Origin: Microbispora sp. H11081
Lineage (GTDB): Bacteria; Actinomycetota; Actinomycetes; Streptosporangiales; Streptosporangiaceae
Assembly: GCF_012999535.1 (NCBI RefSeq)
Contig: NZ_JABBWV010000008.1
Span: 1 to 64,000 of the forward strand
Direction of reading: 5' to 3'
DNA length: 64,000 nucleotides
Every line of letters begins with the position of its first letter. Position 1 is the first letter of the stretch. The translations under genes and the position numbers were made by a program. The notes under the pieces were generated by a model. It worked only from the letters and a program-made list of their open reading frames with translations. It searched no databases and had not been told where the DNA came from. This document shows positions 54,914-64,000 of the stretch, piece after piece.

Positions 54914-54978
54914 GTGCGAGGCCCCCGTGCGAGGTCCCCGTGCGAGGCCCCCGTGCGAGGTCCCTGTGCGAGGTCCCT
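54914..54978. repeat. 13-bp minisatellite, five copies
   Basis: GTGCGAGGYCCCY repeats at 54914, 54927, 54940, 54953 and 54966, alternating CCCCC and TCCCC/TCCCT ends, followed by a degenerate GGGCGGGGCCCC. It lies between the divergent-end Eis-like start and the yebC stop. Confidence 0.9.
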
Positions 54979-55006
54979 GGGCGGGGCCCCGGCCCCGCCT
55001 ACGGCG

Positions 55007-55759
55007 TCAGGCCTCGACCTTCTCCATGACGTCGTCGCTCACGTCGAAGTTCGCCCAGACGTTCTGCACGTCGTCGCTGTCCTCGAGCGCGTCGATGAGC
55101 TTGAAGACCTTGCGGGCGCCGTCCTCGTCGAGGGGGACGTTGAGCGTGGGGACGAAGCTCATCTCCGCCGACTCGTAGTCGATGCCGGCGTCCTGCAGCG
55201 CCTTGCGCACGGGGACCAGGTCGGAGGCCTCGGAGACCACCTCGAAGTTCTCGCCGAGGTCGTTGACCTCCTCGGCCCCCGCGTCGAGCACGGCCATGAG
55301 CACGTCGTCCTCGGACAGCGAGCCCTTAGGGACGATCACCACGCCCTTGCGGTTGAACATGTACGACACCGAGCCCGGGTCGGCGAGCGAGCCGCCGTTG
55401 CGGGTCAGCGCCACGCGCACCTCGGACGCGGCGCGGTTGCGGTTGTCGGTGAGGCACTCGATGAGGACCGCCACGCCGCCCGGGGCGTAGCCCTCGTACA
55501 TGATCGTCTGCCAGTCGGCGCCGCCGGCCTCCAGGCCGCCGCCGCGCTTGCGCGCCCGCTCGATGTTGTCGATCGGGACCGAGTTCTTCCTGGCCTTGGT
55601 GATGGCGTCGAACAGCGTGGGGTTACCGTCCGGGTCAGGGCCGCCTGTCCTGGCCGCGACCTCGATGTTCTTGATGAGCTTGGCGAAAAGCTTGCCGCGC
55701 TTGGAGTCCAGCGCCGCCTTCTTGTGCTTCGTCGTCGCCCATTTGGAGTGGCCGGACAT
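55007..55759 (-). CDS. yebC: YebC/TACO1 family transcription or translation regulator
   Basis: 250 residues, full-length, [22 protein letters not shown] (quoted to [10 protein letters not shown]) being the diagnostic N terminus, with [19 protein letters not shown] and [18 protein letters not shown]. Members regulate transcription or, as shown recently, help ribosomes through proline stretches. Between pdxT (three bases away) and ruvC, the usual order. Confidence 0.95.
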   Translation of the reverse strand: MSGHSKWATTKHKKAALDSKRGKLFAKLIKNIEVAARTGGPDPDGNPTLFDAITKARKNSVPIDNIERARKRGGGLEAGGADWQTIMYEGYAPGGVAVLIECLTDNRNRAASEVRVALTRNGGSLADPGSVSYMFNRKGVVIVPKGSLSEDDVLMAVLDAGAEEVNDLGENFEVVSEASDLVPVRKALQDAGIDYESAEMSFVPTLNVPLDEDGARKVFKLIDALEDSDDVQNVWANFDVSDDVMEKVEA

Positions 55760-55762
55760 CGC

Positions 55763-56353
55763 CTAGAACTCCCTCACCATCTCGACAAAATACGAGTGCA
55801 CCCGCGCGTCGCCGGTCAGCTCCGGATGGAAGGACGTCGCGAGCAGCGGCCCCTGACGGACCGCGACGATCCTATCCCCAGCTTCGGTGCGGCCCAGCAC
55901 CTCGACATCGGGTCCCACGGACTCGACCCAGGGCGCGCGGATGAAGACGGCCTTCATCGTCCCGCGCCCGGCGAAGTCGAGATCGGCCTCGAACGAGTCG
56001 ACCTGGCGGCCGAAGGCGTTGCGGCGGACCACCATGTCGATGCCGCCCAGCGTCTCCTGGCCCTCGATGCCGCCCTCGATCCGGTCGGCCAGCATGATCA
56101 TGCCGGCGCACGAGCCGTACGCGGGCATGCCCTCCTTGATCCGCAGGCGCAGCGGCTCCAGCAGCTCGAACGCGGTGGCGAGCTTCCAGATGGTGGTGGA
56201 CTCCCCGCCCGGGACGACCAGCGCGTCCACCGCGGCGAGCTCCTCCTGCCTGCGCACCGGCACGGCGGCCGCGCCCGACTCCTCCAGCGCGCGGATGTGC
56301 TCGCGCACGTCGCCCTGCAGGGCGAGCACGCCGATCCTGGGTGCGGGCGTCAC
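55763..56353 (-). CDS. pdxT: pyridoxal 5'-phosphate synthase glutaminase subunit
   Basis: 196 residues. Class I glutamine amidotransferase giving ammonia to Pdx[12 protein letters not shown] at the start, GGESTT (50-55), nucleophile Cys82 in YGSCAGMI and the His176/Glu178 pair in SFHPEL complete the triad. The GTG at 56353 is preferred, with GGAAGGG upstream. A MarR gene stands between it and pdxS. Confidence 0.95.
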   Translation of the reverse strand: MTPAPRIGVLALQGDVREHIRALEESGAAAVPVRRQEELAAVDALVVPGGESTTIWKLATAFELLEPLRLRIKEGMPAYGSCAGMIMLADRIEGGIEGQETLGGIDMVVRRNAFGRQVDSFEADLDFAGRGTMKAVFIRAPWVESVGPDVEVLGRTEAGDRIVAVRQGPLLATSFHPELTGDARVHSYFVEMVREF

Positions 56354-56421
56354 GGTTTCCCTTCCTGTGGTGACTGTGTGTTCAGGGTATGGCCGCGGTC
56401 TCGCGCGCCCCAAACGACGAG

Positions 56422-56847
56422 TCAGGCGCGACCCAGCTTCGCCAGTGCGGGCAGGGCGCGGGCGATGGCCGAGCGTTCCTCGGGCGTCAGCGCGCCCAGC
56501 CGGTCGGACAGGTAGGCGATCCGCGCCCGCCGTACGGCCCGGAGGCGGTCGCGGCCCTCTCCGGTCAGCTCGACGGTGCGCACCCGCGCGTCGGACGCGT
56601 CGGTGCCCCGCGTGACGAGACCGGCCTCCTCCAGGCGGTTGACCTGCACGCTCATCGTCGGGAGCTGCACCCCGTGCTCCTCGGCCAGCTCGGTCATCCG
56701 GCGCGCGCCGCCCTCGAGGGAGCCGAGCACGGAGTACTGCTGGGCGGTGACCGGCTGCCCCGCCGTCGTGCTGCGCAGCAGCATGACGACGTGGCGCAGC
56801 TCACGTGACAGGTCTTCGGCGAGCCGGCCGGTGTCGTCGGTCGTCAT
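56422..56847 (-). CDS. MarR-family transcriptional regulator
   Basis: 141 residues, winged-helix MarR fold: [22 protein letters not shown], the recognition helix [16 protein letters not shown] and the wing [20 protein letters not shown] (quoted in parts). It sits between pdxS and pdxT, a place where it may control a neighbour or have been inserted. Ligand unknown. Confidence 0.88.
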   Translation of the reverse strand: MTTDDTGRLAEDLSRELRHVVMLLRSTTAGQPVTAQQYSVLGSLEGGARRMTELAEEHGVQLPTMSVQVNRLEEAGLVTRGTDASDARVRTVELTGEGRDRLRAVRRARIAYLSDRLGALTPEERSAIARALPALAKLGRA

Positions 56848-56904
56848 AGCTGGTCACGATAACGGGGCCCCGCGGCGGGGCGACGACGGGGCGGGGCCGC
56901 GCGA

Positions 56905-57819
56905 CTACCAGCCGCGCTCGGCGAGGCGGTGCGGCACGGGGATGTCGTCGACGTTGATGCCGACCATGGCCTCACCCAGGCCGCGCGAGACCTTGGCGAT
57001 CACGTCGGGGTCGTCGTAGAACGTGGTGGCCTTGACGATGGCGGCGGCGCGCTTGGCGGGGTCGCCGGACTTGAAGATGCCGGAGCCGACGAACACGCCC
57101 TCGGCGCCGAGCTGCATCATCATCGCGGCGTCGGCCGGGGTGGCGATGCCGCCCGCGGTGAACAGGACCACCGGCAGCTTGCCGTTCTTGGCGACCTCCG
57201 CCACCAGCTCGTACGGCGCCTGCAGCTCCTTGGCCGCGACGTACAGCTCGTCCTCGGGCAGCGAGGTGAGGCGCTTGATCTCACCCCAGATCTTGCGCAT
57301 GTGGGTGGTGGCGTTGGAGACGTCGCCGGTGCCGGCCTCGCCCTTCGAGCGGATCATCGCGGCGCCCTCGGTGATGCGGCGCAGCGCCTCGCCGAGGTTG
57401 GTGGCCCCGCACACGAAGGGGACGGTGAACCGCCACTTGTCGATGTGGTTGGCGTAGTCGGCCGGGGTCAGGACCTCGGACTCGTCGATGTAGTCGACGC
57501 CGAGCGCCTGGAGCACCTGGGCCTCGACGAAGTGCCCGATCCTGGCCTTGGCCATCACGGGGATGGAGACGGCGCCGATGATGCCCTCGATCATGTCGGG
57601 GTCGCTCATCCGGGACACTCCGCCCTGGGCGCGGATGTCGGCGGGGACGCGCTCGAGCGCCATGACTGCGACGGCTCCGGCGTCCTCGGCGATCTTGGCC
57701 TGCTCCGGGGTGACGACGTCCATGATGACACCGCCCTTGAGCATCTCGGCCATACCACGCTTCACGCGGGCGGTGCCGACGGCGGTGGTCTCGTTGACTT
57801 CGGGGGTGCTGCTGGACAC
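56905..57819 (-). CDS. pdxS: pyridoxal 5'-phosphate synthase lyase subunit
   Basis: 304 residues, (beta/alpha)8 barrel that joins ribose-5-phosphate, glyceraldehyde-3-phosphate and ammonia into [20 protein letters not shown] (19-35), Lys91 in [15 protein letters not shown] (Schiff base), second lysine in [16 protein letters not shown] and [14 protein letters not shown] are intact. GTG start. Forms the deoxyxylulose-independent route with PdxT. Confidence 0.96.
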   Translation of the reverse strand: MSSSTPEVNETTAVGTARVKRGMAEMLKGGVIMDVVTPEQAKIAEDAGAVAVMALERVPADIRAQGGVSRMSDPDMIEGIIGAVSIPVMAKARIGHFVEAQVLQALGVDYIDESEVLTPADYANHIDKWRFTVPFVCGATNLGEALRRITEGAAMIRSKGEAGTGDVSNATTHMRKIWGEIKRLTSLPEDELYVAAKELQAPYELVAEVAKNGKLPVVLFTAGGIATPADAAMMMQLGAEGVFVGSGIFKSGDPAKRAAAIVKATTFYDDPDVIAKVSRGLGEAMVGINVDDIPVPHRLAERGW

Positions 57820-57927
57820 GGTGCTACCTCACGACGGCGGGCCTACGGATTTCATCTCCATGGTAGGCGCTGGCCTGTCCAGCCCCGGACCGGCCCGGCC
57901 GGTGAAGTCGATCAAGCCTTTTGTCCA

Positions 57928-58935
57928 TCACGGCGCGACCGGCTTGCGCGAGGCGAGCACCACCCAGACCTGGCCGCGGGCGAACGGCATGGGCGTGCCG
58001 TCGGCCATGGTGTAGGACGTGCCCTCCTTCTCCGAGGCGCGTGACCACTTGACCCGGTAGGCCTGGCCGTCCCTGAGCACGACGCCGGTGCCCTTGCCCA
58101 CCGTGTGCACCAGCGGGGTGTAGCTGCCGGTGAAGTCGTGGAACTCCGACCGCTCGGTCTTCACCCACTGGATGACGATCGTGGGGGCGCCCTGCTGGCC
58201 GCCCTCCGCGGCCATGTCCTTCTCGCCGTCCTGGGTGACCAGCCAGCGCTTCTGCGCCGCCGACCAGGCGAACGTGAAGCGCGCCGCCGGATAGCGCACG
58301 GTGACGCTCTTCTGCGGCGTGCCCCCCGCGGGCGGCTCGTCGGAGAAGACGAAGCCGATGTCCTTCGCCTTGCTCGCCTGCGGCGCCTTGGCGAGGAGCT
58401 TCCTGGGGCTGCCGACCAGGTTGTACGGCGCGACGCGGCCCGGGGCGCGGGTGTACGCGGCGGGGACGCGGCTGTCGGACACGTCGAACAGCGAGGCCTT
58501 CTGGACGTAGGGGATCATCTTCGTCTGCACCCCGGAGTAGGCCAGGGCGGGCTTGCCGAACATCGGCAGGATGTGCAGGTCGGAGATGCGGGCGCTGCGG
58601 ACCGGCCCCACCTGGGCGGGCAGCTTCGACGAGAAGATCGCCATGAGCCGGGTGAGCCCGCCCTCGACCTGCTCGACGTAGACGATGTCGGCGCTGCGCA
58701 CGCCCATCTGCGGCTTGCCTGCGTGCGTGTTCTCGATCTTCACGGCGAGTACGGGCCTGCGGGCGGCGACCGGGCGCCCGGTGAAGGGGTGTTCTGGAGG
58801 CGGCGTGGGCGAGGGCGACGCCACCGGGCTCTCTTCCTGGGACTGGGCGGCCGGGCCGTCGTCGCCGGAACACGCGGTTCCGGTCAGGACGACCACCATG
58901 GCCAGCGTGAAGCCGATCCCTGCCCGCACCCGCAC
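57928..58935 (-). CDS. DUF3048 putative lipoprotein
   Basis: 335 residues from a GTG at 58935 with GGGAGGAG upstream. An N-terminal export signal ends in VVVLTGTACSG, probably a lipobox, followed by a Ser/Pro-rich spacer. The DUF3048 domain shows VLAVKIENTHAGKPQMGVRSADIVYVEQVEGG (in part KIENTHAGKPQMG) and PVRSARISDLHILPMFGKPALAYSG (in part PVRSARISDLHI), and ends with TYTMADGTPMPFARGQVWVVL (in part). This family is found at the cell surface of Gram-positives; function unknown. Confidence 0.85.
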   Translation of the reverse strand: MRVRAGIGFTLAMVVVLTGTACSGDDGPAAQSQEESPVASPSPTPPPEHPFTGRPVAARRPVLAVKIENTHAGKPQMGVRSADIVYVEQVEGGLTRLMAIFSSKLPAQVGPVRSARISDLHILPMFGKPALAYSGVQTKMIPYVQKASLFDVSDSRVPAAYTRAPGRVAPYNLVGSPRKLLAKAPQASKAKDIGFVFSDEPPAGGTPQKSVTVRYPAARFTFAWSAAQKRWLVTQDGEKDMAAEGGQQGAPTIVIQWVKTERSEFHDFTGSYTPLVHTVGKGTGVVLRDGQAYRVKWSRASEKEGTSYTMADGTPMPFARGQVWVVLASRKPVAP

Positions 58936-59068
58936 CGTACCGCTCCTCCCGGTGGAAAGCCCCCGCCACCAGGCACGACGGAACTGGCCCACGAGGACCG
59001 CCGACCAGCATGGCAACGAAACGGCATGAGCTTACCGGGATTAACGTGAAATGCCCGACAAAAAGCGA

Positions 59069-59608
59069 CTAACCGGTAGCGAGCGACTCCGGCGGCTCGT
59101 CGTCGATGTCGAAGAACCGGGGCGGGTCGGTGTGCCCGGCCAGCCGCAGCGTGCGGGCCAGCCAGCGCCGCTGCGCCGTACGGGTGACGCCGGCGGCGTT
59201 GTTGTAGAACCGGCGCGAGTAGACGACCTTGGCGACCGCCGTGTCCAGCTCCTCCAGCAGCGCCGTCCCCGCCGGATGCTCGGCCAGCTTCTCCCTGAAC
59301 CGCTCCTGGTCGACCACCGCCCGCAGCGTCCTCGACAGGTCGCTCTCGGCGTGCTCACGCTCGTCGGGCCCCGCCGTACGGGCCTCGTGGGCGGCCGCGG
59401 CGAGCACCAGCGAGGTCGCGGGGTCGAGGATGCGCGAGCCGGCGAGCTCCAGGCAGACCGCGGCGCGGCGCAGCAGCGCCGCGTCGAGCGCCGCCTGCGC
59501 GGTCTCCAGCCGGATGTGGAGGCGGTCGAGCCGCCCGGCCCGCCAGGAGACGTAGACGGCGAACAGCACGACGACGACGGCCGCCACGAGGATGACGGTG
59601 GTGGTCAC
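59069..59608 (-). CDS. membrane-anchored protein next to pimA, function unknown
   Basis: 179 residues. One N-terminal membrane helix (VTTTVILVAAVVVVLFAVYV, about 1-20), then a helical region (LDRLHIRLETAQAALDAALLRR) and a C-terminal KVVYSRRFYNNAAGVTR, which recalls LemA-type helical proteins, and an acidic end. The GTG start overlaps the pimA stop as GTGA, so it belongs to the phosphatidylinositol mannoside operon. I do not recognise a precise family. Confidence 0.7.
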   Translation of the reverse strand: MTTTVILVAAVVVVLFAVYVSWRAGRLDRLHIRLETAQAALDAALLRRAAVCLELAGSRILDPATSLVLAAAAHEARTAGPDEREHAESDLSRTLRAVVDQERFREKLAEHPAGTALLEELDTAVAKVVYSRRFYNNAAGVTRTAQRRWLARTLRLAGHTDPPRFFDIDDEPPESLATG

Positions 59609-60738
59609 GGCAGCGAGTCCTCCACGACTCCCGCGCTCGCGTGGGTGACGGTCTCGTAGACGCGCAGGACGTCCCGCGCGACCGTCGACCAGTCGTACTT
59701 CCACACGGCCTGGCGGGCCTCGTCCGAGAGCTTGGCGCGGCGCCCCGGGTCGTCGAGCAGCCTGGCCGCCTCCCGGGCCAGCGCGGCGGGGTCCCCGGTC
59801 GTGAACAGCGCCCCGGCCTGGCCCTCGCCCAGCACGCGGCGGAAGGCGGGAATGTCGCTGGCGAGGATCGGCGCGCCCGCCGACATCGCCTCCGTCAGCA
59901 CGATGCCGAAGCTCTCGCCGCCCAGGTTGGGGGCGCAGAAGACGTCGACGGAGTGGTAGGCGCGCACCTTGTCGGCCTCGCTGACCATGCCGAGCAGCCC
60001 GACCCTGTCGCGGTACGGCTTGGGCACCCGGTCGAGCACCTCGTCCGGGTCGCCGGGGCCGGCGATCAGCAGCCGCAGCCCCGGCCGTTCCGGCGCGAGC
60101 AGCGCGAACGCCTCGAGCAGCACGGCCAGGCCCTTGCGCGGCTCGTCCATCCGCCCGAGGAAGCCGATCACGCCGCCGTCCGGGCCCCAGCCGGGCAGCG
60201 GCTCGCCCTCGGCGTACCTGCGCACCGTGACGCCGTTCGGGATCAGCACCGCGTCGCCGCCCAGGTGCTCCACCAGCGTCTTGCGGGCGGCGTCGGAGAC
60301 CGCGATCCTGCCCGTGATCTTCTCCAGCGCGCTCTGCAGCATCGGCGCCGCCACGGACATGGCCCGCGACCGCGCGTAGGAGGCGTGGAAGGTCGCCACG
60401 ATCGGCCCCCTCGCCACCCAGCAGGCCAGCACGCCGAGGGACGGCACGGCGGGCTCGTGCACGTGCAGCACGTCGAACCCGCCCTCCCTGATCCACTTGC
60501 GCACCCGGTTCGCCGACAGGAAGCCGAAGGCAAGGCGGGCGACCGAGCCGTTGTACGGCACCGGCACGGCACGGCCCGCCGAGGTCACGTACGCCGGCAG
60601 TTCGGCGTCGTCGGCGGCGGGGGCGATGACCGACACCTTGTGCCCGTCGTCGATGAGCGCCTCGGCGAGGTCCCTGATGTGCGCCTGCACGCCCCCCGGA
60701 ACCTCCCAGGTGTAGGGGCAGACGATGCCGACGTTCAC
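59605..60738 (-). CDS. pimA: phosphatidylinositol mannosyltransferase PimA (GT4)
   Basis: 377 residues, GT-B glycosyltransferase transferring mannose from GDP-mannose to phosphatidylinositol at the inner membrane face. N-terminal IVCPYTWEVPGGVQAHIRDLAE, then HVHEPAVPSLG, the hinge GFLGRMDEPRKGLAVLLEA and the donor-binding ESFGIVLTEAMSAGAPI with the GT4 E-x7-E. Operon context (pgsA, acyltransferase) supports PimA among GT4 enzymes. GTG start with GTGA overlap. Confidence 0.93.
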   Translation of the reverse strand: MNVGIVCPYTWEVPGGVQAHIRDLAEALIDDGHKVSVIAPAADDAELPAYVTSAGRAVPVPYNGSVARLAFGFLSANRVRKWIREGGFDVLHVHEPAVPSLGVLACWVARGPIVATFHASYARSRAMSVAAPMLQSALEKITGRIAVSDAARKTLVEHLGGDAVLIPNGVTVRRYAEGEPLPGWGPDGGVIGFLGRMDEPRKGLAVLLEAFALLAPERPGLRLLIAGPGDPDEVLDRVPKPYRDRVGLLGMVSEADKVRAYHSVDVFCAPNLGGESFGIVLTEAMSAGAPILASDIPAFRRVLGEGQAGALFTTGDPAALAREAARLLDDPGRRAKLSDEARQAVWKYDWSTVARDVLRVYETVTHASAGVVEDSLP

Positions 60739-61709
60739 GACCCGGCCCCAGGCCGGGGCTCGAGGTCGTCGAGCCACAGGCGCTGGAGCATGTGCCAGTC
60801 CTCGGGGTGCTCGGCGATGCCCTTCTCGAACACCTCCGCCACGGCCTGGGTCATCACCGCGACCTTCTCCTGCCGCGTCCCTTCGGGCGGCACGGGGATC
60901 TCCTCGTGGATGCGGATGCCCCAGCCGTTCCCCTCGAACCAGAGCACGGCGGGCAGCAGCGCGGCGCCCGTCTGGATCGCCAGCAGCGCGGGCCCGGCGA
61001 CCATGCGCGTCCTGGCGCCGAAGAAGTCGACCTCGACGCCGGAGGCGGTCAGGTCGCGCTCGGCGGGCAGGCAGACGGGCCTGCCCTGGCGCAGCCGCTT
61101 GGCGAGCGTGCCGAACGCCATCGCGCTGCCGCCGCCCTTGGCGGTCAGCGGCAGCACCTCCATGCCGAGCCGCCCGCGGTAGGCGACGAAGCGCTCGAAC
61201 AGCGACTCTGGCTTCAACCGTTCCTGGACGGTGGTGAAGGGGTGGCCCTTGTGCACCAGCCAGGCGCCTGCGAGGTCGTAGTTGCCCATGTGGGGCAGCG
61301 CGACCACCACTCCCCTGCCTCGGGCGAGGTTGTCGAAGATGTGCTCGCCGCCGGTGGCCCTGGTGTCTTCGAGGATGCGCTCGCGGCTGTAGGCGGTGAA
61401 GCGGAACGACTCCATCCAGTAGCGGAAGTAGGAGCGCATGCCGGCCCGGCTCAGGGCCCGCACGGCGGGGTCGCCGGGGTCGCCGCCGACGACGCGGGCC
61501 AGGTTGGCCTCCAGGCGGCGCACGGACTTGCCCCGCCTGCGCCACAGCCAGTCGGCGAGGACCCGGAAGAACCACGCGGCCAGCCGTTCCGGCACGTACC
61601 GGACCACGGCCCAGCCGACGGTGTAGGCCGCCGCGACCAGCCGGTCGGCGAGCGGCGCCGCGCCGGGTCGCGCGGACCGCCCCGGGGGTGGGCCGTCCGT
61701 GTCCTTCAT
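60735..61709 (-). CDS. patA: phosphatidylinositol mannoside acyltransferase
   Basis: 324 residues, HtrB/LpxL-type acyltransferase that acylates the mannose of PIM. The HxxxxD-type catalytic motif appears as LPHMGNYDLAG; PAERDLTASGVEVDFFG and GPALLAIQTGAALLPAVLW follow. An N-terminal hydrophobic stretch (about 22-45) should bind the membrane. Between pgsA (one shared base) and pimA. In mycobacteria the same gene is essential for PIM structure; the biological role is inferred from that. Confidence 0.92.
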   Translation of the reverse strand: MKDTDGPPPGRSARPGAAPLADRLVAAAYTVGWAVVRYVPERLAAWFFRVLADWLWRRRGKSVRRLEANLARVVGGDPGDPAVRALSRAGMRSYFRYWMESFRFTAYSRERILEDTRATGGEHIFDNLARGRGVVVALPHMGNYDLAGAWLVHKGHPFTTVQERLKPESLFERFVAYRGRLGMEVLPLTAKGGGSAMAFGTLAKRLRQGRPVCLPAERDLTASGVEVDFFGARTRMVAGPALLAIQTGAALLPAVLWFEGNGWGIRIHEEIPVPPEGTRQEKVAVMTQAVAEVFEKGIAEHPEDWHMLQRLWLDDLEPRPGAGS

Positions 61710-62311
61710 CAGTCCACCGCCTGTCTGTAGACGTGCGCCATCCGCTGCACCACGGTGACGGCGCTGGCGGCGGCGAGCAGCCAGAGCCCGGCCGCCAGGA
61801 TGTAGGGCACACCGAGACCGGACAGCCCGGCCGCGACGAGCACGACCACGAGACGCTCCCCCCGCTCGGCGATGCCGACGTTCGCGGTCATGCCGAGTCC
61901 CTCGGCCCTGGCCTTGACGTAGGAGACCAATGCTCCCGCGGCGAGGCAGAAGAGCGCGACCACCGCCAGGACGATCTCGGGATCGTCCTTGAGGACGAAG
62001 TAGAGGATCAGTCCGGAGAAGATGGAGGCGTCGCCGAGACGGTCCAGCGTGGAGTCGAGGAAGGCGCCCCATTTGCTCCCATTGCCCGTCATGCGGGCCA
62101 GCACGCCGTCCAGGAGGTCGGCGAGCACGAAGAACGTGATGACGAGCGTTCCCGCGAACAGATGCCCGAGCGGGTAGAAGAAGAGAGCCGAGGCCACCAC
62201 GCCGAGCGTGCCGATCGCTGTGATCACGTCAGGCGAGATCCCGCGGCGGGCGAGGGCCCGCCCCAGGGGGGTCATGACTCGGGTGACGGCGGGGCGCAGG
62301 ATGTTCAACAT
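61709..62311 (-). CDS. pgsA: CDP-alcohol phosphatidyltransferase (phosphatidylinositol(-phosphate) synthase)
   Basis: 200 residues, five or six membrane helices. Complete CDP-alcohol phosphatidyltransferase motif D-G-x2-A-R-x8-G-x3-D-x3-D seen in DLLDGVLARM...WGAFLDSTLDRLGD (about 65-94). In Actinobacteria this locus makes phosphatidylinositol phosphate, the precursor for PIMs. ATG 62311 is preferred; an in-frame ATG at 62332 adds seven residues. First gene of the operon; the HIT-family gene usual upstream is not here. Confidence 0.9.
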   Translation of the reverse strand: MLNILRPAVTRVMTPLGRALARRGISPDVITAIGTLGVVASALFFYPLGHLFAGTLVITFFVLADLLDGVLARMTGNGSKWGAFLDSTLDRLGDASIFSGLILYFVLKDDPEIVLAVVALFCLAAGALVSYVKARAEGLGMTANVGIAERGERLVVVLVAAGLSGLGVPYILAAGLWLLAAASAVTVVQRMAHVYRQAVD

Positions 62312-62374
62312 CGCCGTCCGATCGTAGGCCATCCGGCGCCGCCGCACCTCGCAAGCGCATTCGCCGAAAAGTCT

Positions 62375-62390
62375 TGTGATATGCGCCACA
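62375..62390. promoter_or_regulatory. CRP/FNR-like palindrome
   Basis: TGTGATATGCGCCACA matches TGTGA-n6-TCACA except for one base, in the 282-base region between the divergent pgsA and EF-G-like genes. It may bind a cAMP-receptor-like regulator; none is encoded in the window. The rest of the gap shows no gene. Confidence 0.4.
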
Positions 62391-62593
62391 TGGGTAAAGG
62401 GTGAAGAGCACGCGCCCGCAGGACCGCCCGGAGATGTCACGGAGGTGAACCCGCCGTACCGCAGGACGCACGGCGGGCACGGACGTGGTCGTGAGAGGGC
62501 GAGCCCCCGGGTGCGGACAGCGACGGCACGAGCGGCCGGCGCGGGGTGCGTGCCACGCGCCCATCCCGACCGCTCCGAGATTCGGGAGGCGAT

Positions 62594-64000
62594 GTGGCCG
62601 AAAGATCAACCGGCGCGACAACAGGGGCCGCGGGCAGGGCACCCGTGGCCGATCGGCCGGACATGGTGCGCAATGTCGTGCTGGTCGGCCATTCAGGGGC
62701 CGGGAAGACCACGCTGGTCGAGGCGCTGCTCGCGGAGACGGGCACCATCCAGCGTTCCGGCCGGGTCGAAGACGGCACCACGGTCAGCGACTTCGACGAG
62801 GTCGAGATGCGCCAGCAGCGCTCGGTCAACCTGTCGGTCGCCCCCGTCGTACACAACGGCTACAAAATCAACTTCCTGGACACCCCCGGGTACGCCGACT
62901 TCGTCGGCGACCTGCGGGCCGGGCTGCGCGCGGCCGACGCGGCGCTGTTCGTCGTCTCCGCCGCCGACGGAGTGGACGGGCTCACCCGGATGCTCTGGGA
63001 GGAGTGCGCGCTCGTCCGGATGCCCCGCGCCGTGGTCATCACCAAGATCGACCACCAGCGCGCCAACTTCGACGAGGTCCTCGCCACCTGCCAGGACGCA
63101 TTCGGCGACGGCGTGGCGCCGCTCTACCTGCCGGTGGACGGCACCGGGCTGCTCGGGCTGCTGTCGCAGCGGCTGTTCGACTACAGCGGCGGCGGCAGGA
63201 CCGAGTTGGAGCCGGACGACGACCAGCTCGCGCTCATCGAGCAGTACCGCGGCGACCTCATCGAGGGGATCATCCAGGAGAGCGAGGACGAGACCCTCAT
63301 GGACCGCTACCTCTCCGGCGAGACGATCGACACCAAGGTGCTGATCGACGACCTGGAGAAGGCGGTCGCGCGGGCCGGCTTCTATCCGGTCCTCGCCACC
63401 GCTCCCGGCGTCGGCCTTATGGAGCTCCTGGAGATCGTCACACAGGGCTTCCCATCGCCGCTGGAGCACACGCTGCCGAAGATCACCGGGATCGACGGCA
63501 AGCCGTGCCGGGAGATCACCGCCGACCCGGACGGCCCGCTCGTGGCCGAGGTCGTGAAGACCACGAGCGACCCGTACGTCGGGCGGATCAGCCTGGTCCG
63601 GGTCTTCTCCGGCACCCTGCGGCCCGACATGACCGTGCACGTCTCCGGCCACGGCCTGGCCGAACGCGGGCACGAGGACCACGACGTCGACGAGCGGGTG
63701 GGCGCGCTGTCGTCGCCGCTGGGCAAGCTCCAGCGGACCGTGGGCAAGTGCGTCGCGGGGGACATCTGCGCGGTCGCCAAGCTGTCGCGGACCGAGACGG
63801 GCGACACGCTGTCCGACAAGGACGACCCGCTGCTGGTCGAGGCATGGACAATGCCCGAGCCGCTCCTGCCGGTGGCGATCAGGGCCAGGTCGAAGGCCGA
63901 CGAGGACAAGCTCAGTCAGGCCCTGAGCCGCCTGGTCGCGGAGGACCCGACCCTGCGGCTGGAGAACAACGCGGAGACCCGCCAGCTCGTGCTGTGGTGC
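62594..64000 (+). CDS. elongation factor G-like GTPase (partial, runs off the edge)
   Basis: The first 469 codons of an EF-G-like protein; GTG start with GGGAGG upstream. After a 23-residue low-complexity N terminus come G1 GHSGAGKTTL (32-41), the switch region, G3 DTPGYADF, G4 TKID and a domain II starting DPDGPLVAEVVKTTSDPYVGR. The non-standard N terminus, TKID in place of NKxD and the divergent switch fit the actinobacterial EF-G2-like group, which lacks clear translocation activity in some bacteria, rather than the fusA elongation factor of the str operon. The 3' part is outside. Confidence 0.9.
   Translation, partial: MAERSTGATTGAAGRAPVADRPDMVRNVVLVGHSGAGKTTLVEALLAETGTIQRSGRVEDGTTVSDFDEVEMRQQRSVNLSVAPVVHNGYKINFLDTPGYADFVGDLRAGLRAADAALFVVSAADGVDGLTRMLWEECALVRMPRAVVITKIDHQRANFDEVLATCQDAFGDGVAPLYLPVDGTGLLGLLSQRLFDYSGGGRTELEPDDDQLALIEQYRGDLIEGIIQESEDETLMDRYLSGETIDTKVLIDDLEKAVARAGFYPVLATAPGVGLMELLEIVTQGFPSPLEHTLPKITGIDGKPCREITADPDGPLVAEVVKTTSDPYVGRISLVRVFSGTLRPDMTVHVSGHGLAERGHEDHDVDERVGALSSPLGKLQRTVGKCVAGDICAVAKLSRTETGDTLSDKDDPLLVEAWTMPEPLLPVAIRARSKADEDKLSQALSRLVAEDPTLRLENNAETRQLVLWC

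Overview
The window is high-GC actinobacterial chromosome, probably from the Streptosporangiales (Streptosporangium, Nonomuraea or Microbispora type). The grounds are the extreme GC bias at third codon positions, many GTG starts, the 5' end of a 16S rRNA gene that reads like that order, and gene orders typical of Actinobacteria: argCJBDFRH, infC-rpmI-rplT-pheST, yajC-secDF-apt-relA, pdxST-yebC-ruvCAB and pgsA-patA-pimA. Nearly everything is on the minus strand. I see no prophage, insertion sequence, CRISPR array or tRNA gene; this is mostly core genome with one accessory patch.

Layout. 1-750: start of a 16S rRNA gene and its leader, downstream of tyrS. 752-10429 (minus): tyrS, a 3-methyladenine glycosylase and a tightly overlapping arginine operon, with ARG-box-like operators before argC and a candidate 26-codon gene between argC and argJ. 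10560-20095: accessory patch with a divergent acyl-CoA ligase behind a TetR-type operator, a SnoaL-like protein, a serine hydrolase, a secreted CE4 deacetylase with a ricin-type lectin domain, a Uma2 protein, a large secreted penicillin-acylase-type enzyme and an RraB-like protein. 20236-36790 (minus): pheT, pheS, an orphan histidine kinase, a SPOUT methyltransferase, rplT, rpmI, infC (ATC start, terminator in its leader), aroE, two mltG paralogues, ruvX, alaS, two small membrane proteins, rarA and a DUF2231 protein.

37013-47552: two membrane-tethered cyclophilin-type isomerases flank aspS, hisS and a metallo-beta-lactamase-fold hydrolase; then a DUF349 protein, a striking 336-bp symmetric repeat element, relA and apt. 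47718-57819 (minus): secF, secD, yajC, ruvB, ruvA, ruvC, an Eis-like acetyltransferase, yebC, pdxT, a MarR regulator and pdxS. 57928-62311 (minus): a DUF3048 lipoprotein and a four-gene phosphatidylinositol mannoside cluster. 62594-64000 (plus): the first 469 codons of an EF-G-like GTPase, cut by the window end.

How they work together: the arginine block encodes the ornithine cycle and the route to arginine, except argininosuccinate synthase (argG), which is absent here. The translation block joins initiation factor, ribosomal proteins, rRNA methylation and several tRNA synthetases. yajC-secDF drives export, mltG trims peptidoglycan glycan chains, ruvABC and rarA act on recombination and stalled forks, relA governs the stringent response, pdxST makes pyridoxal phosphate and the pim genes build cell-envelope glycolipids. 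The most unusual things are non-coding: the 44220-44555 element, the infC leader attenuator, the arg operator region with its coupled small frame, and several candidate operators.
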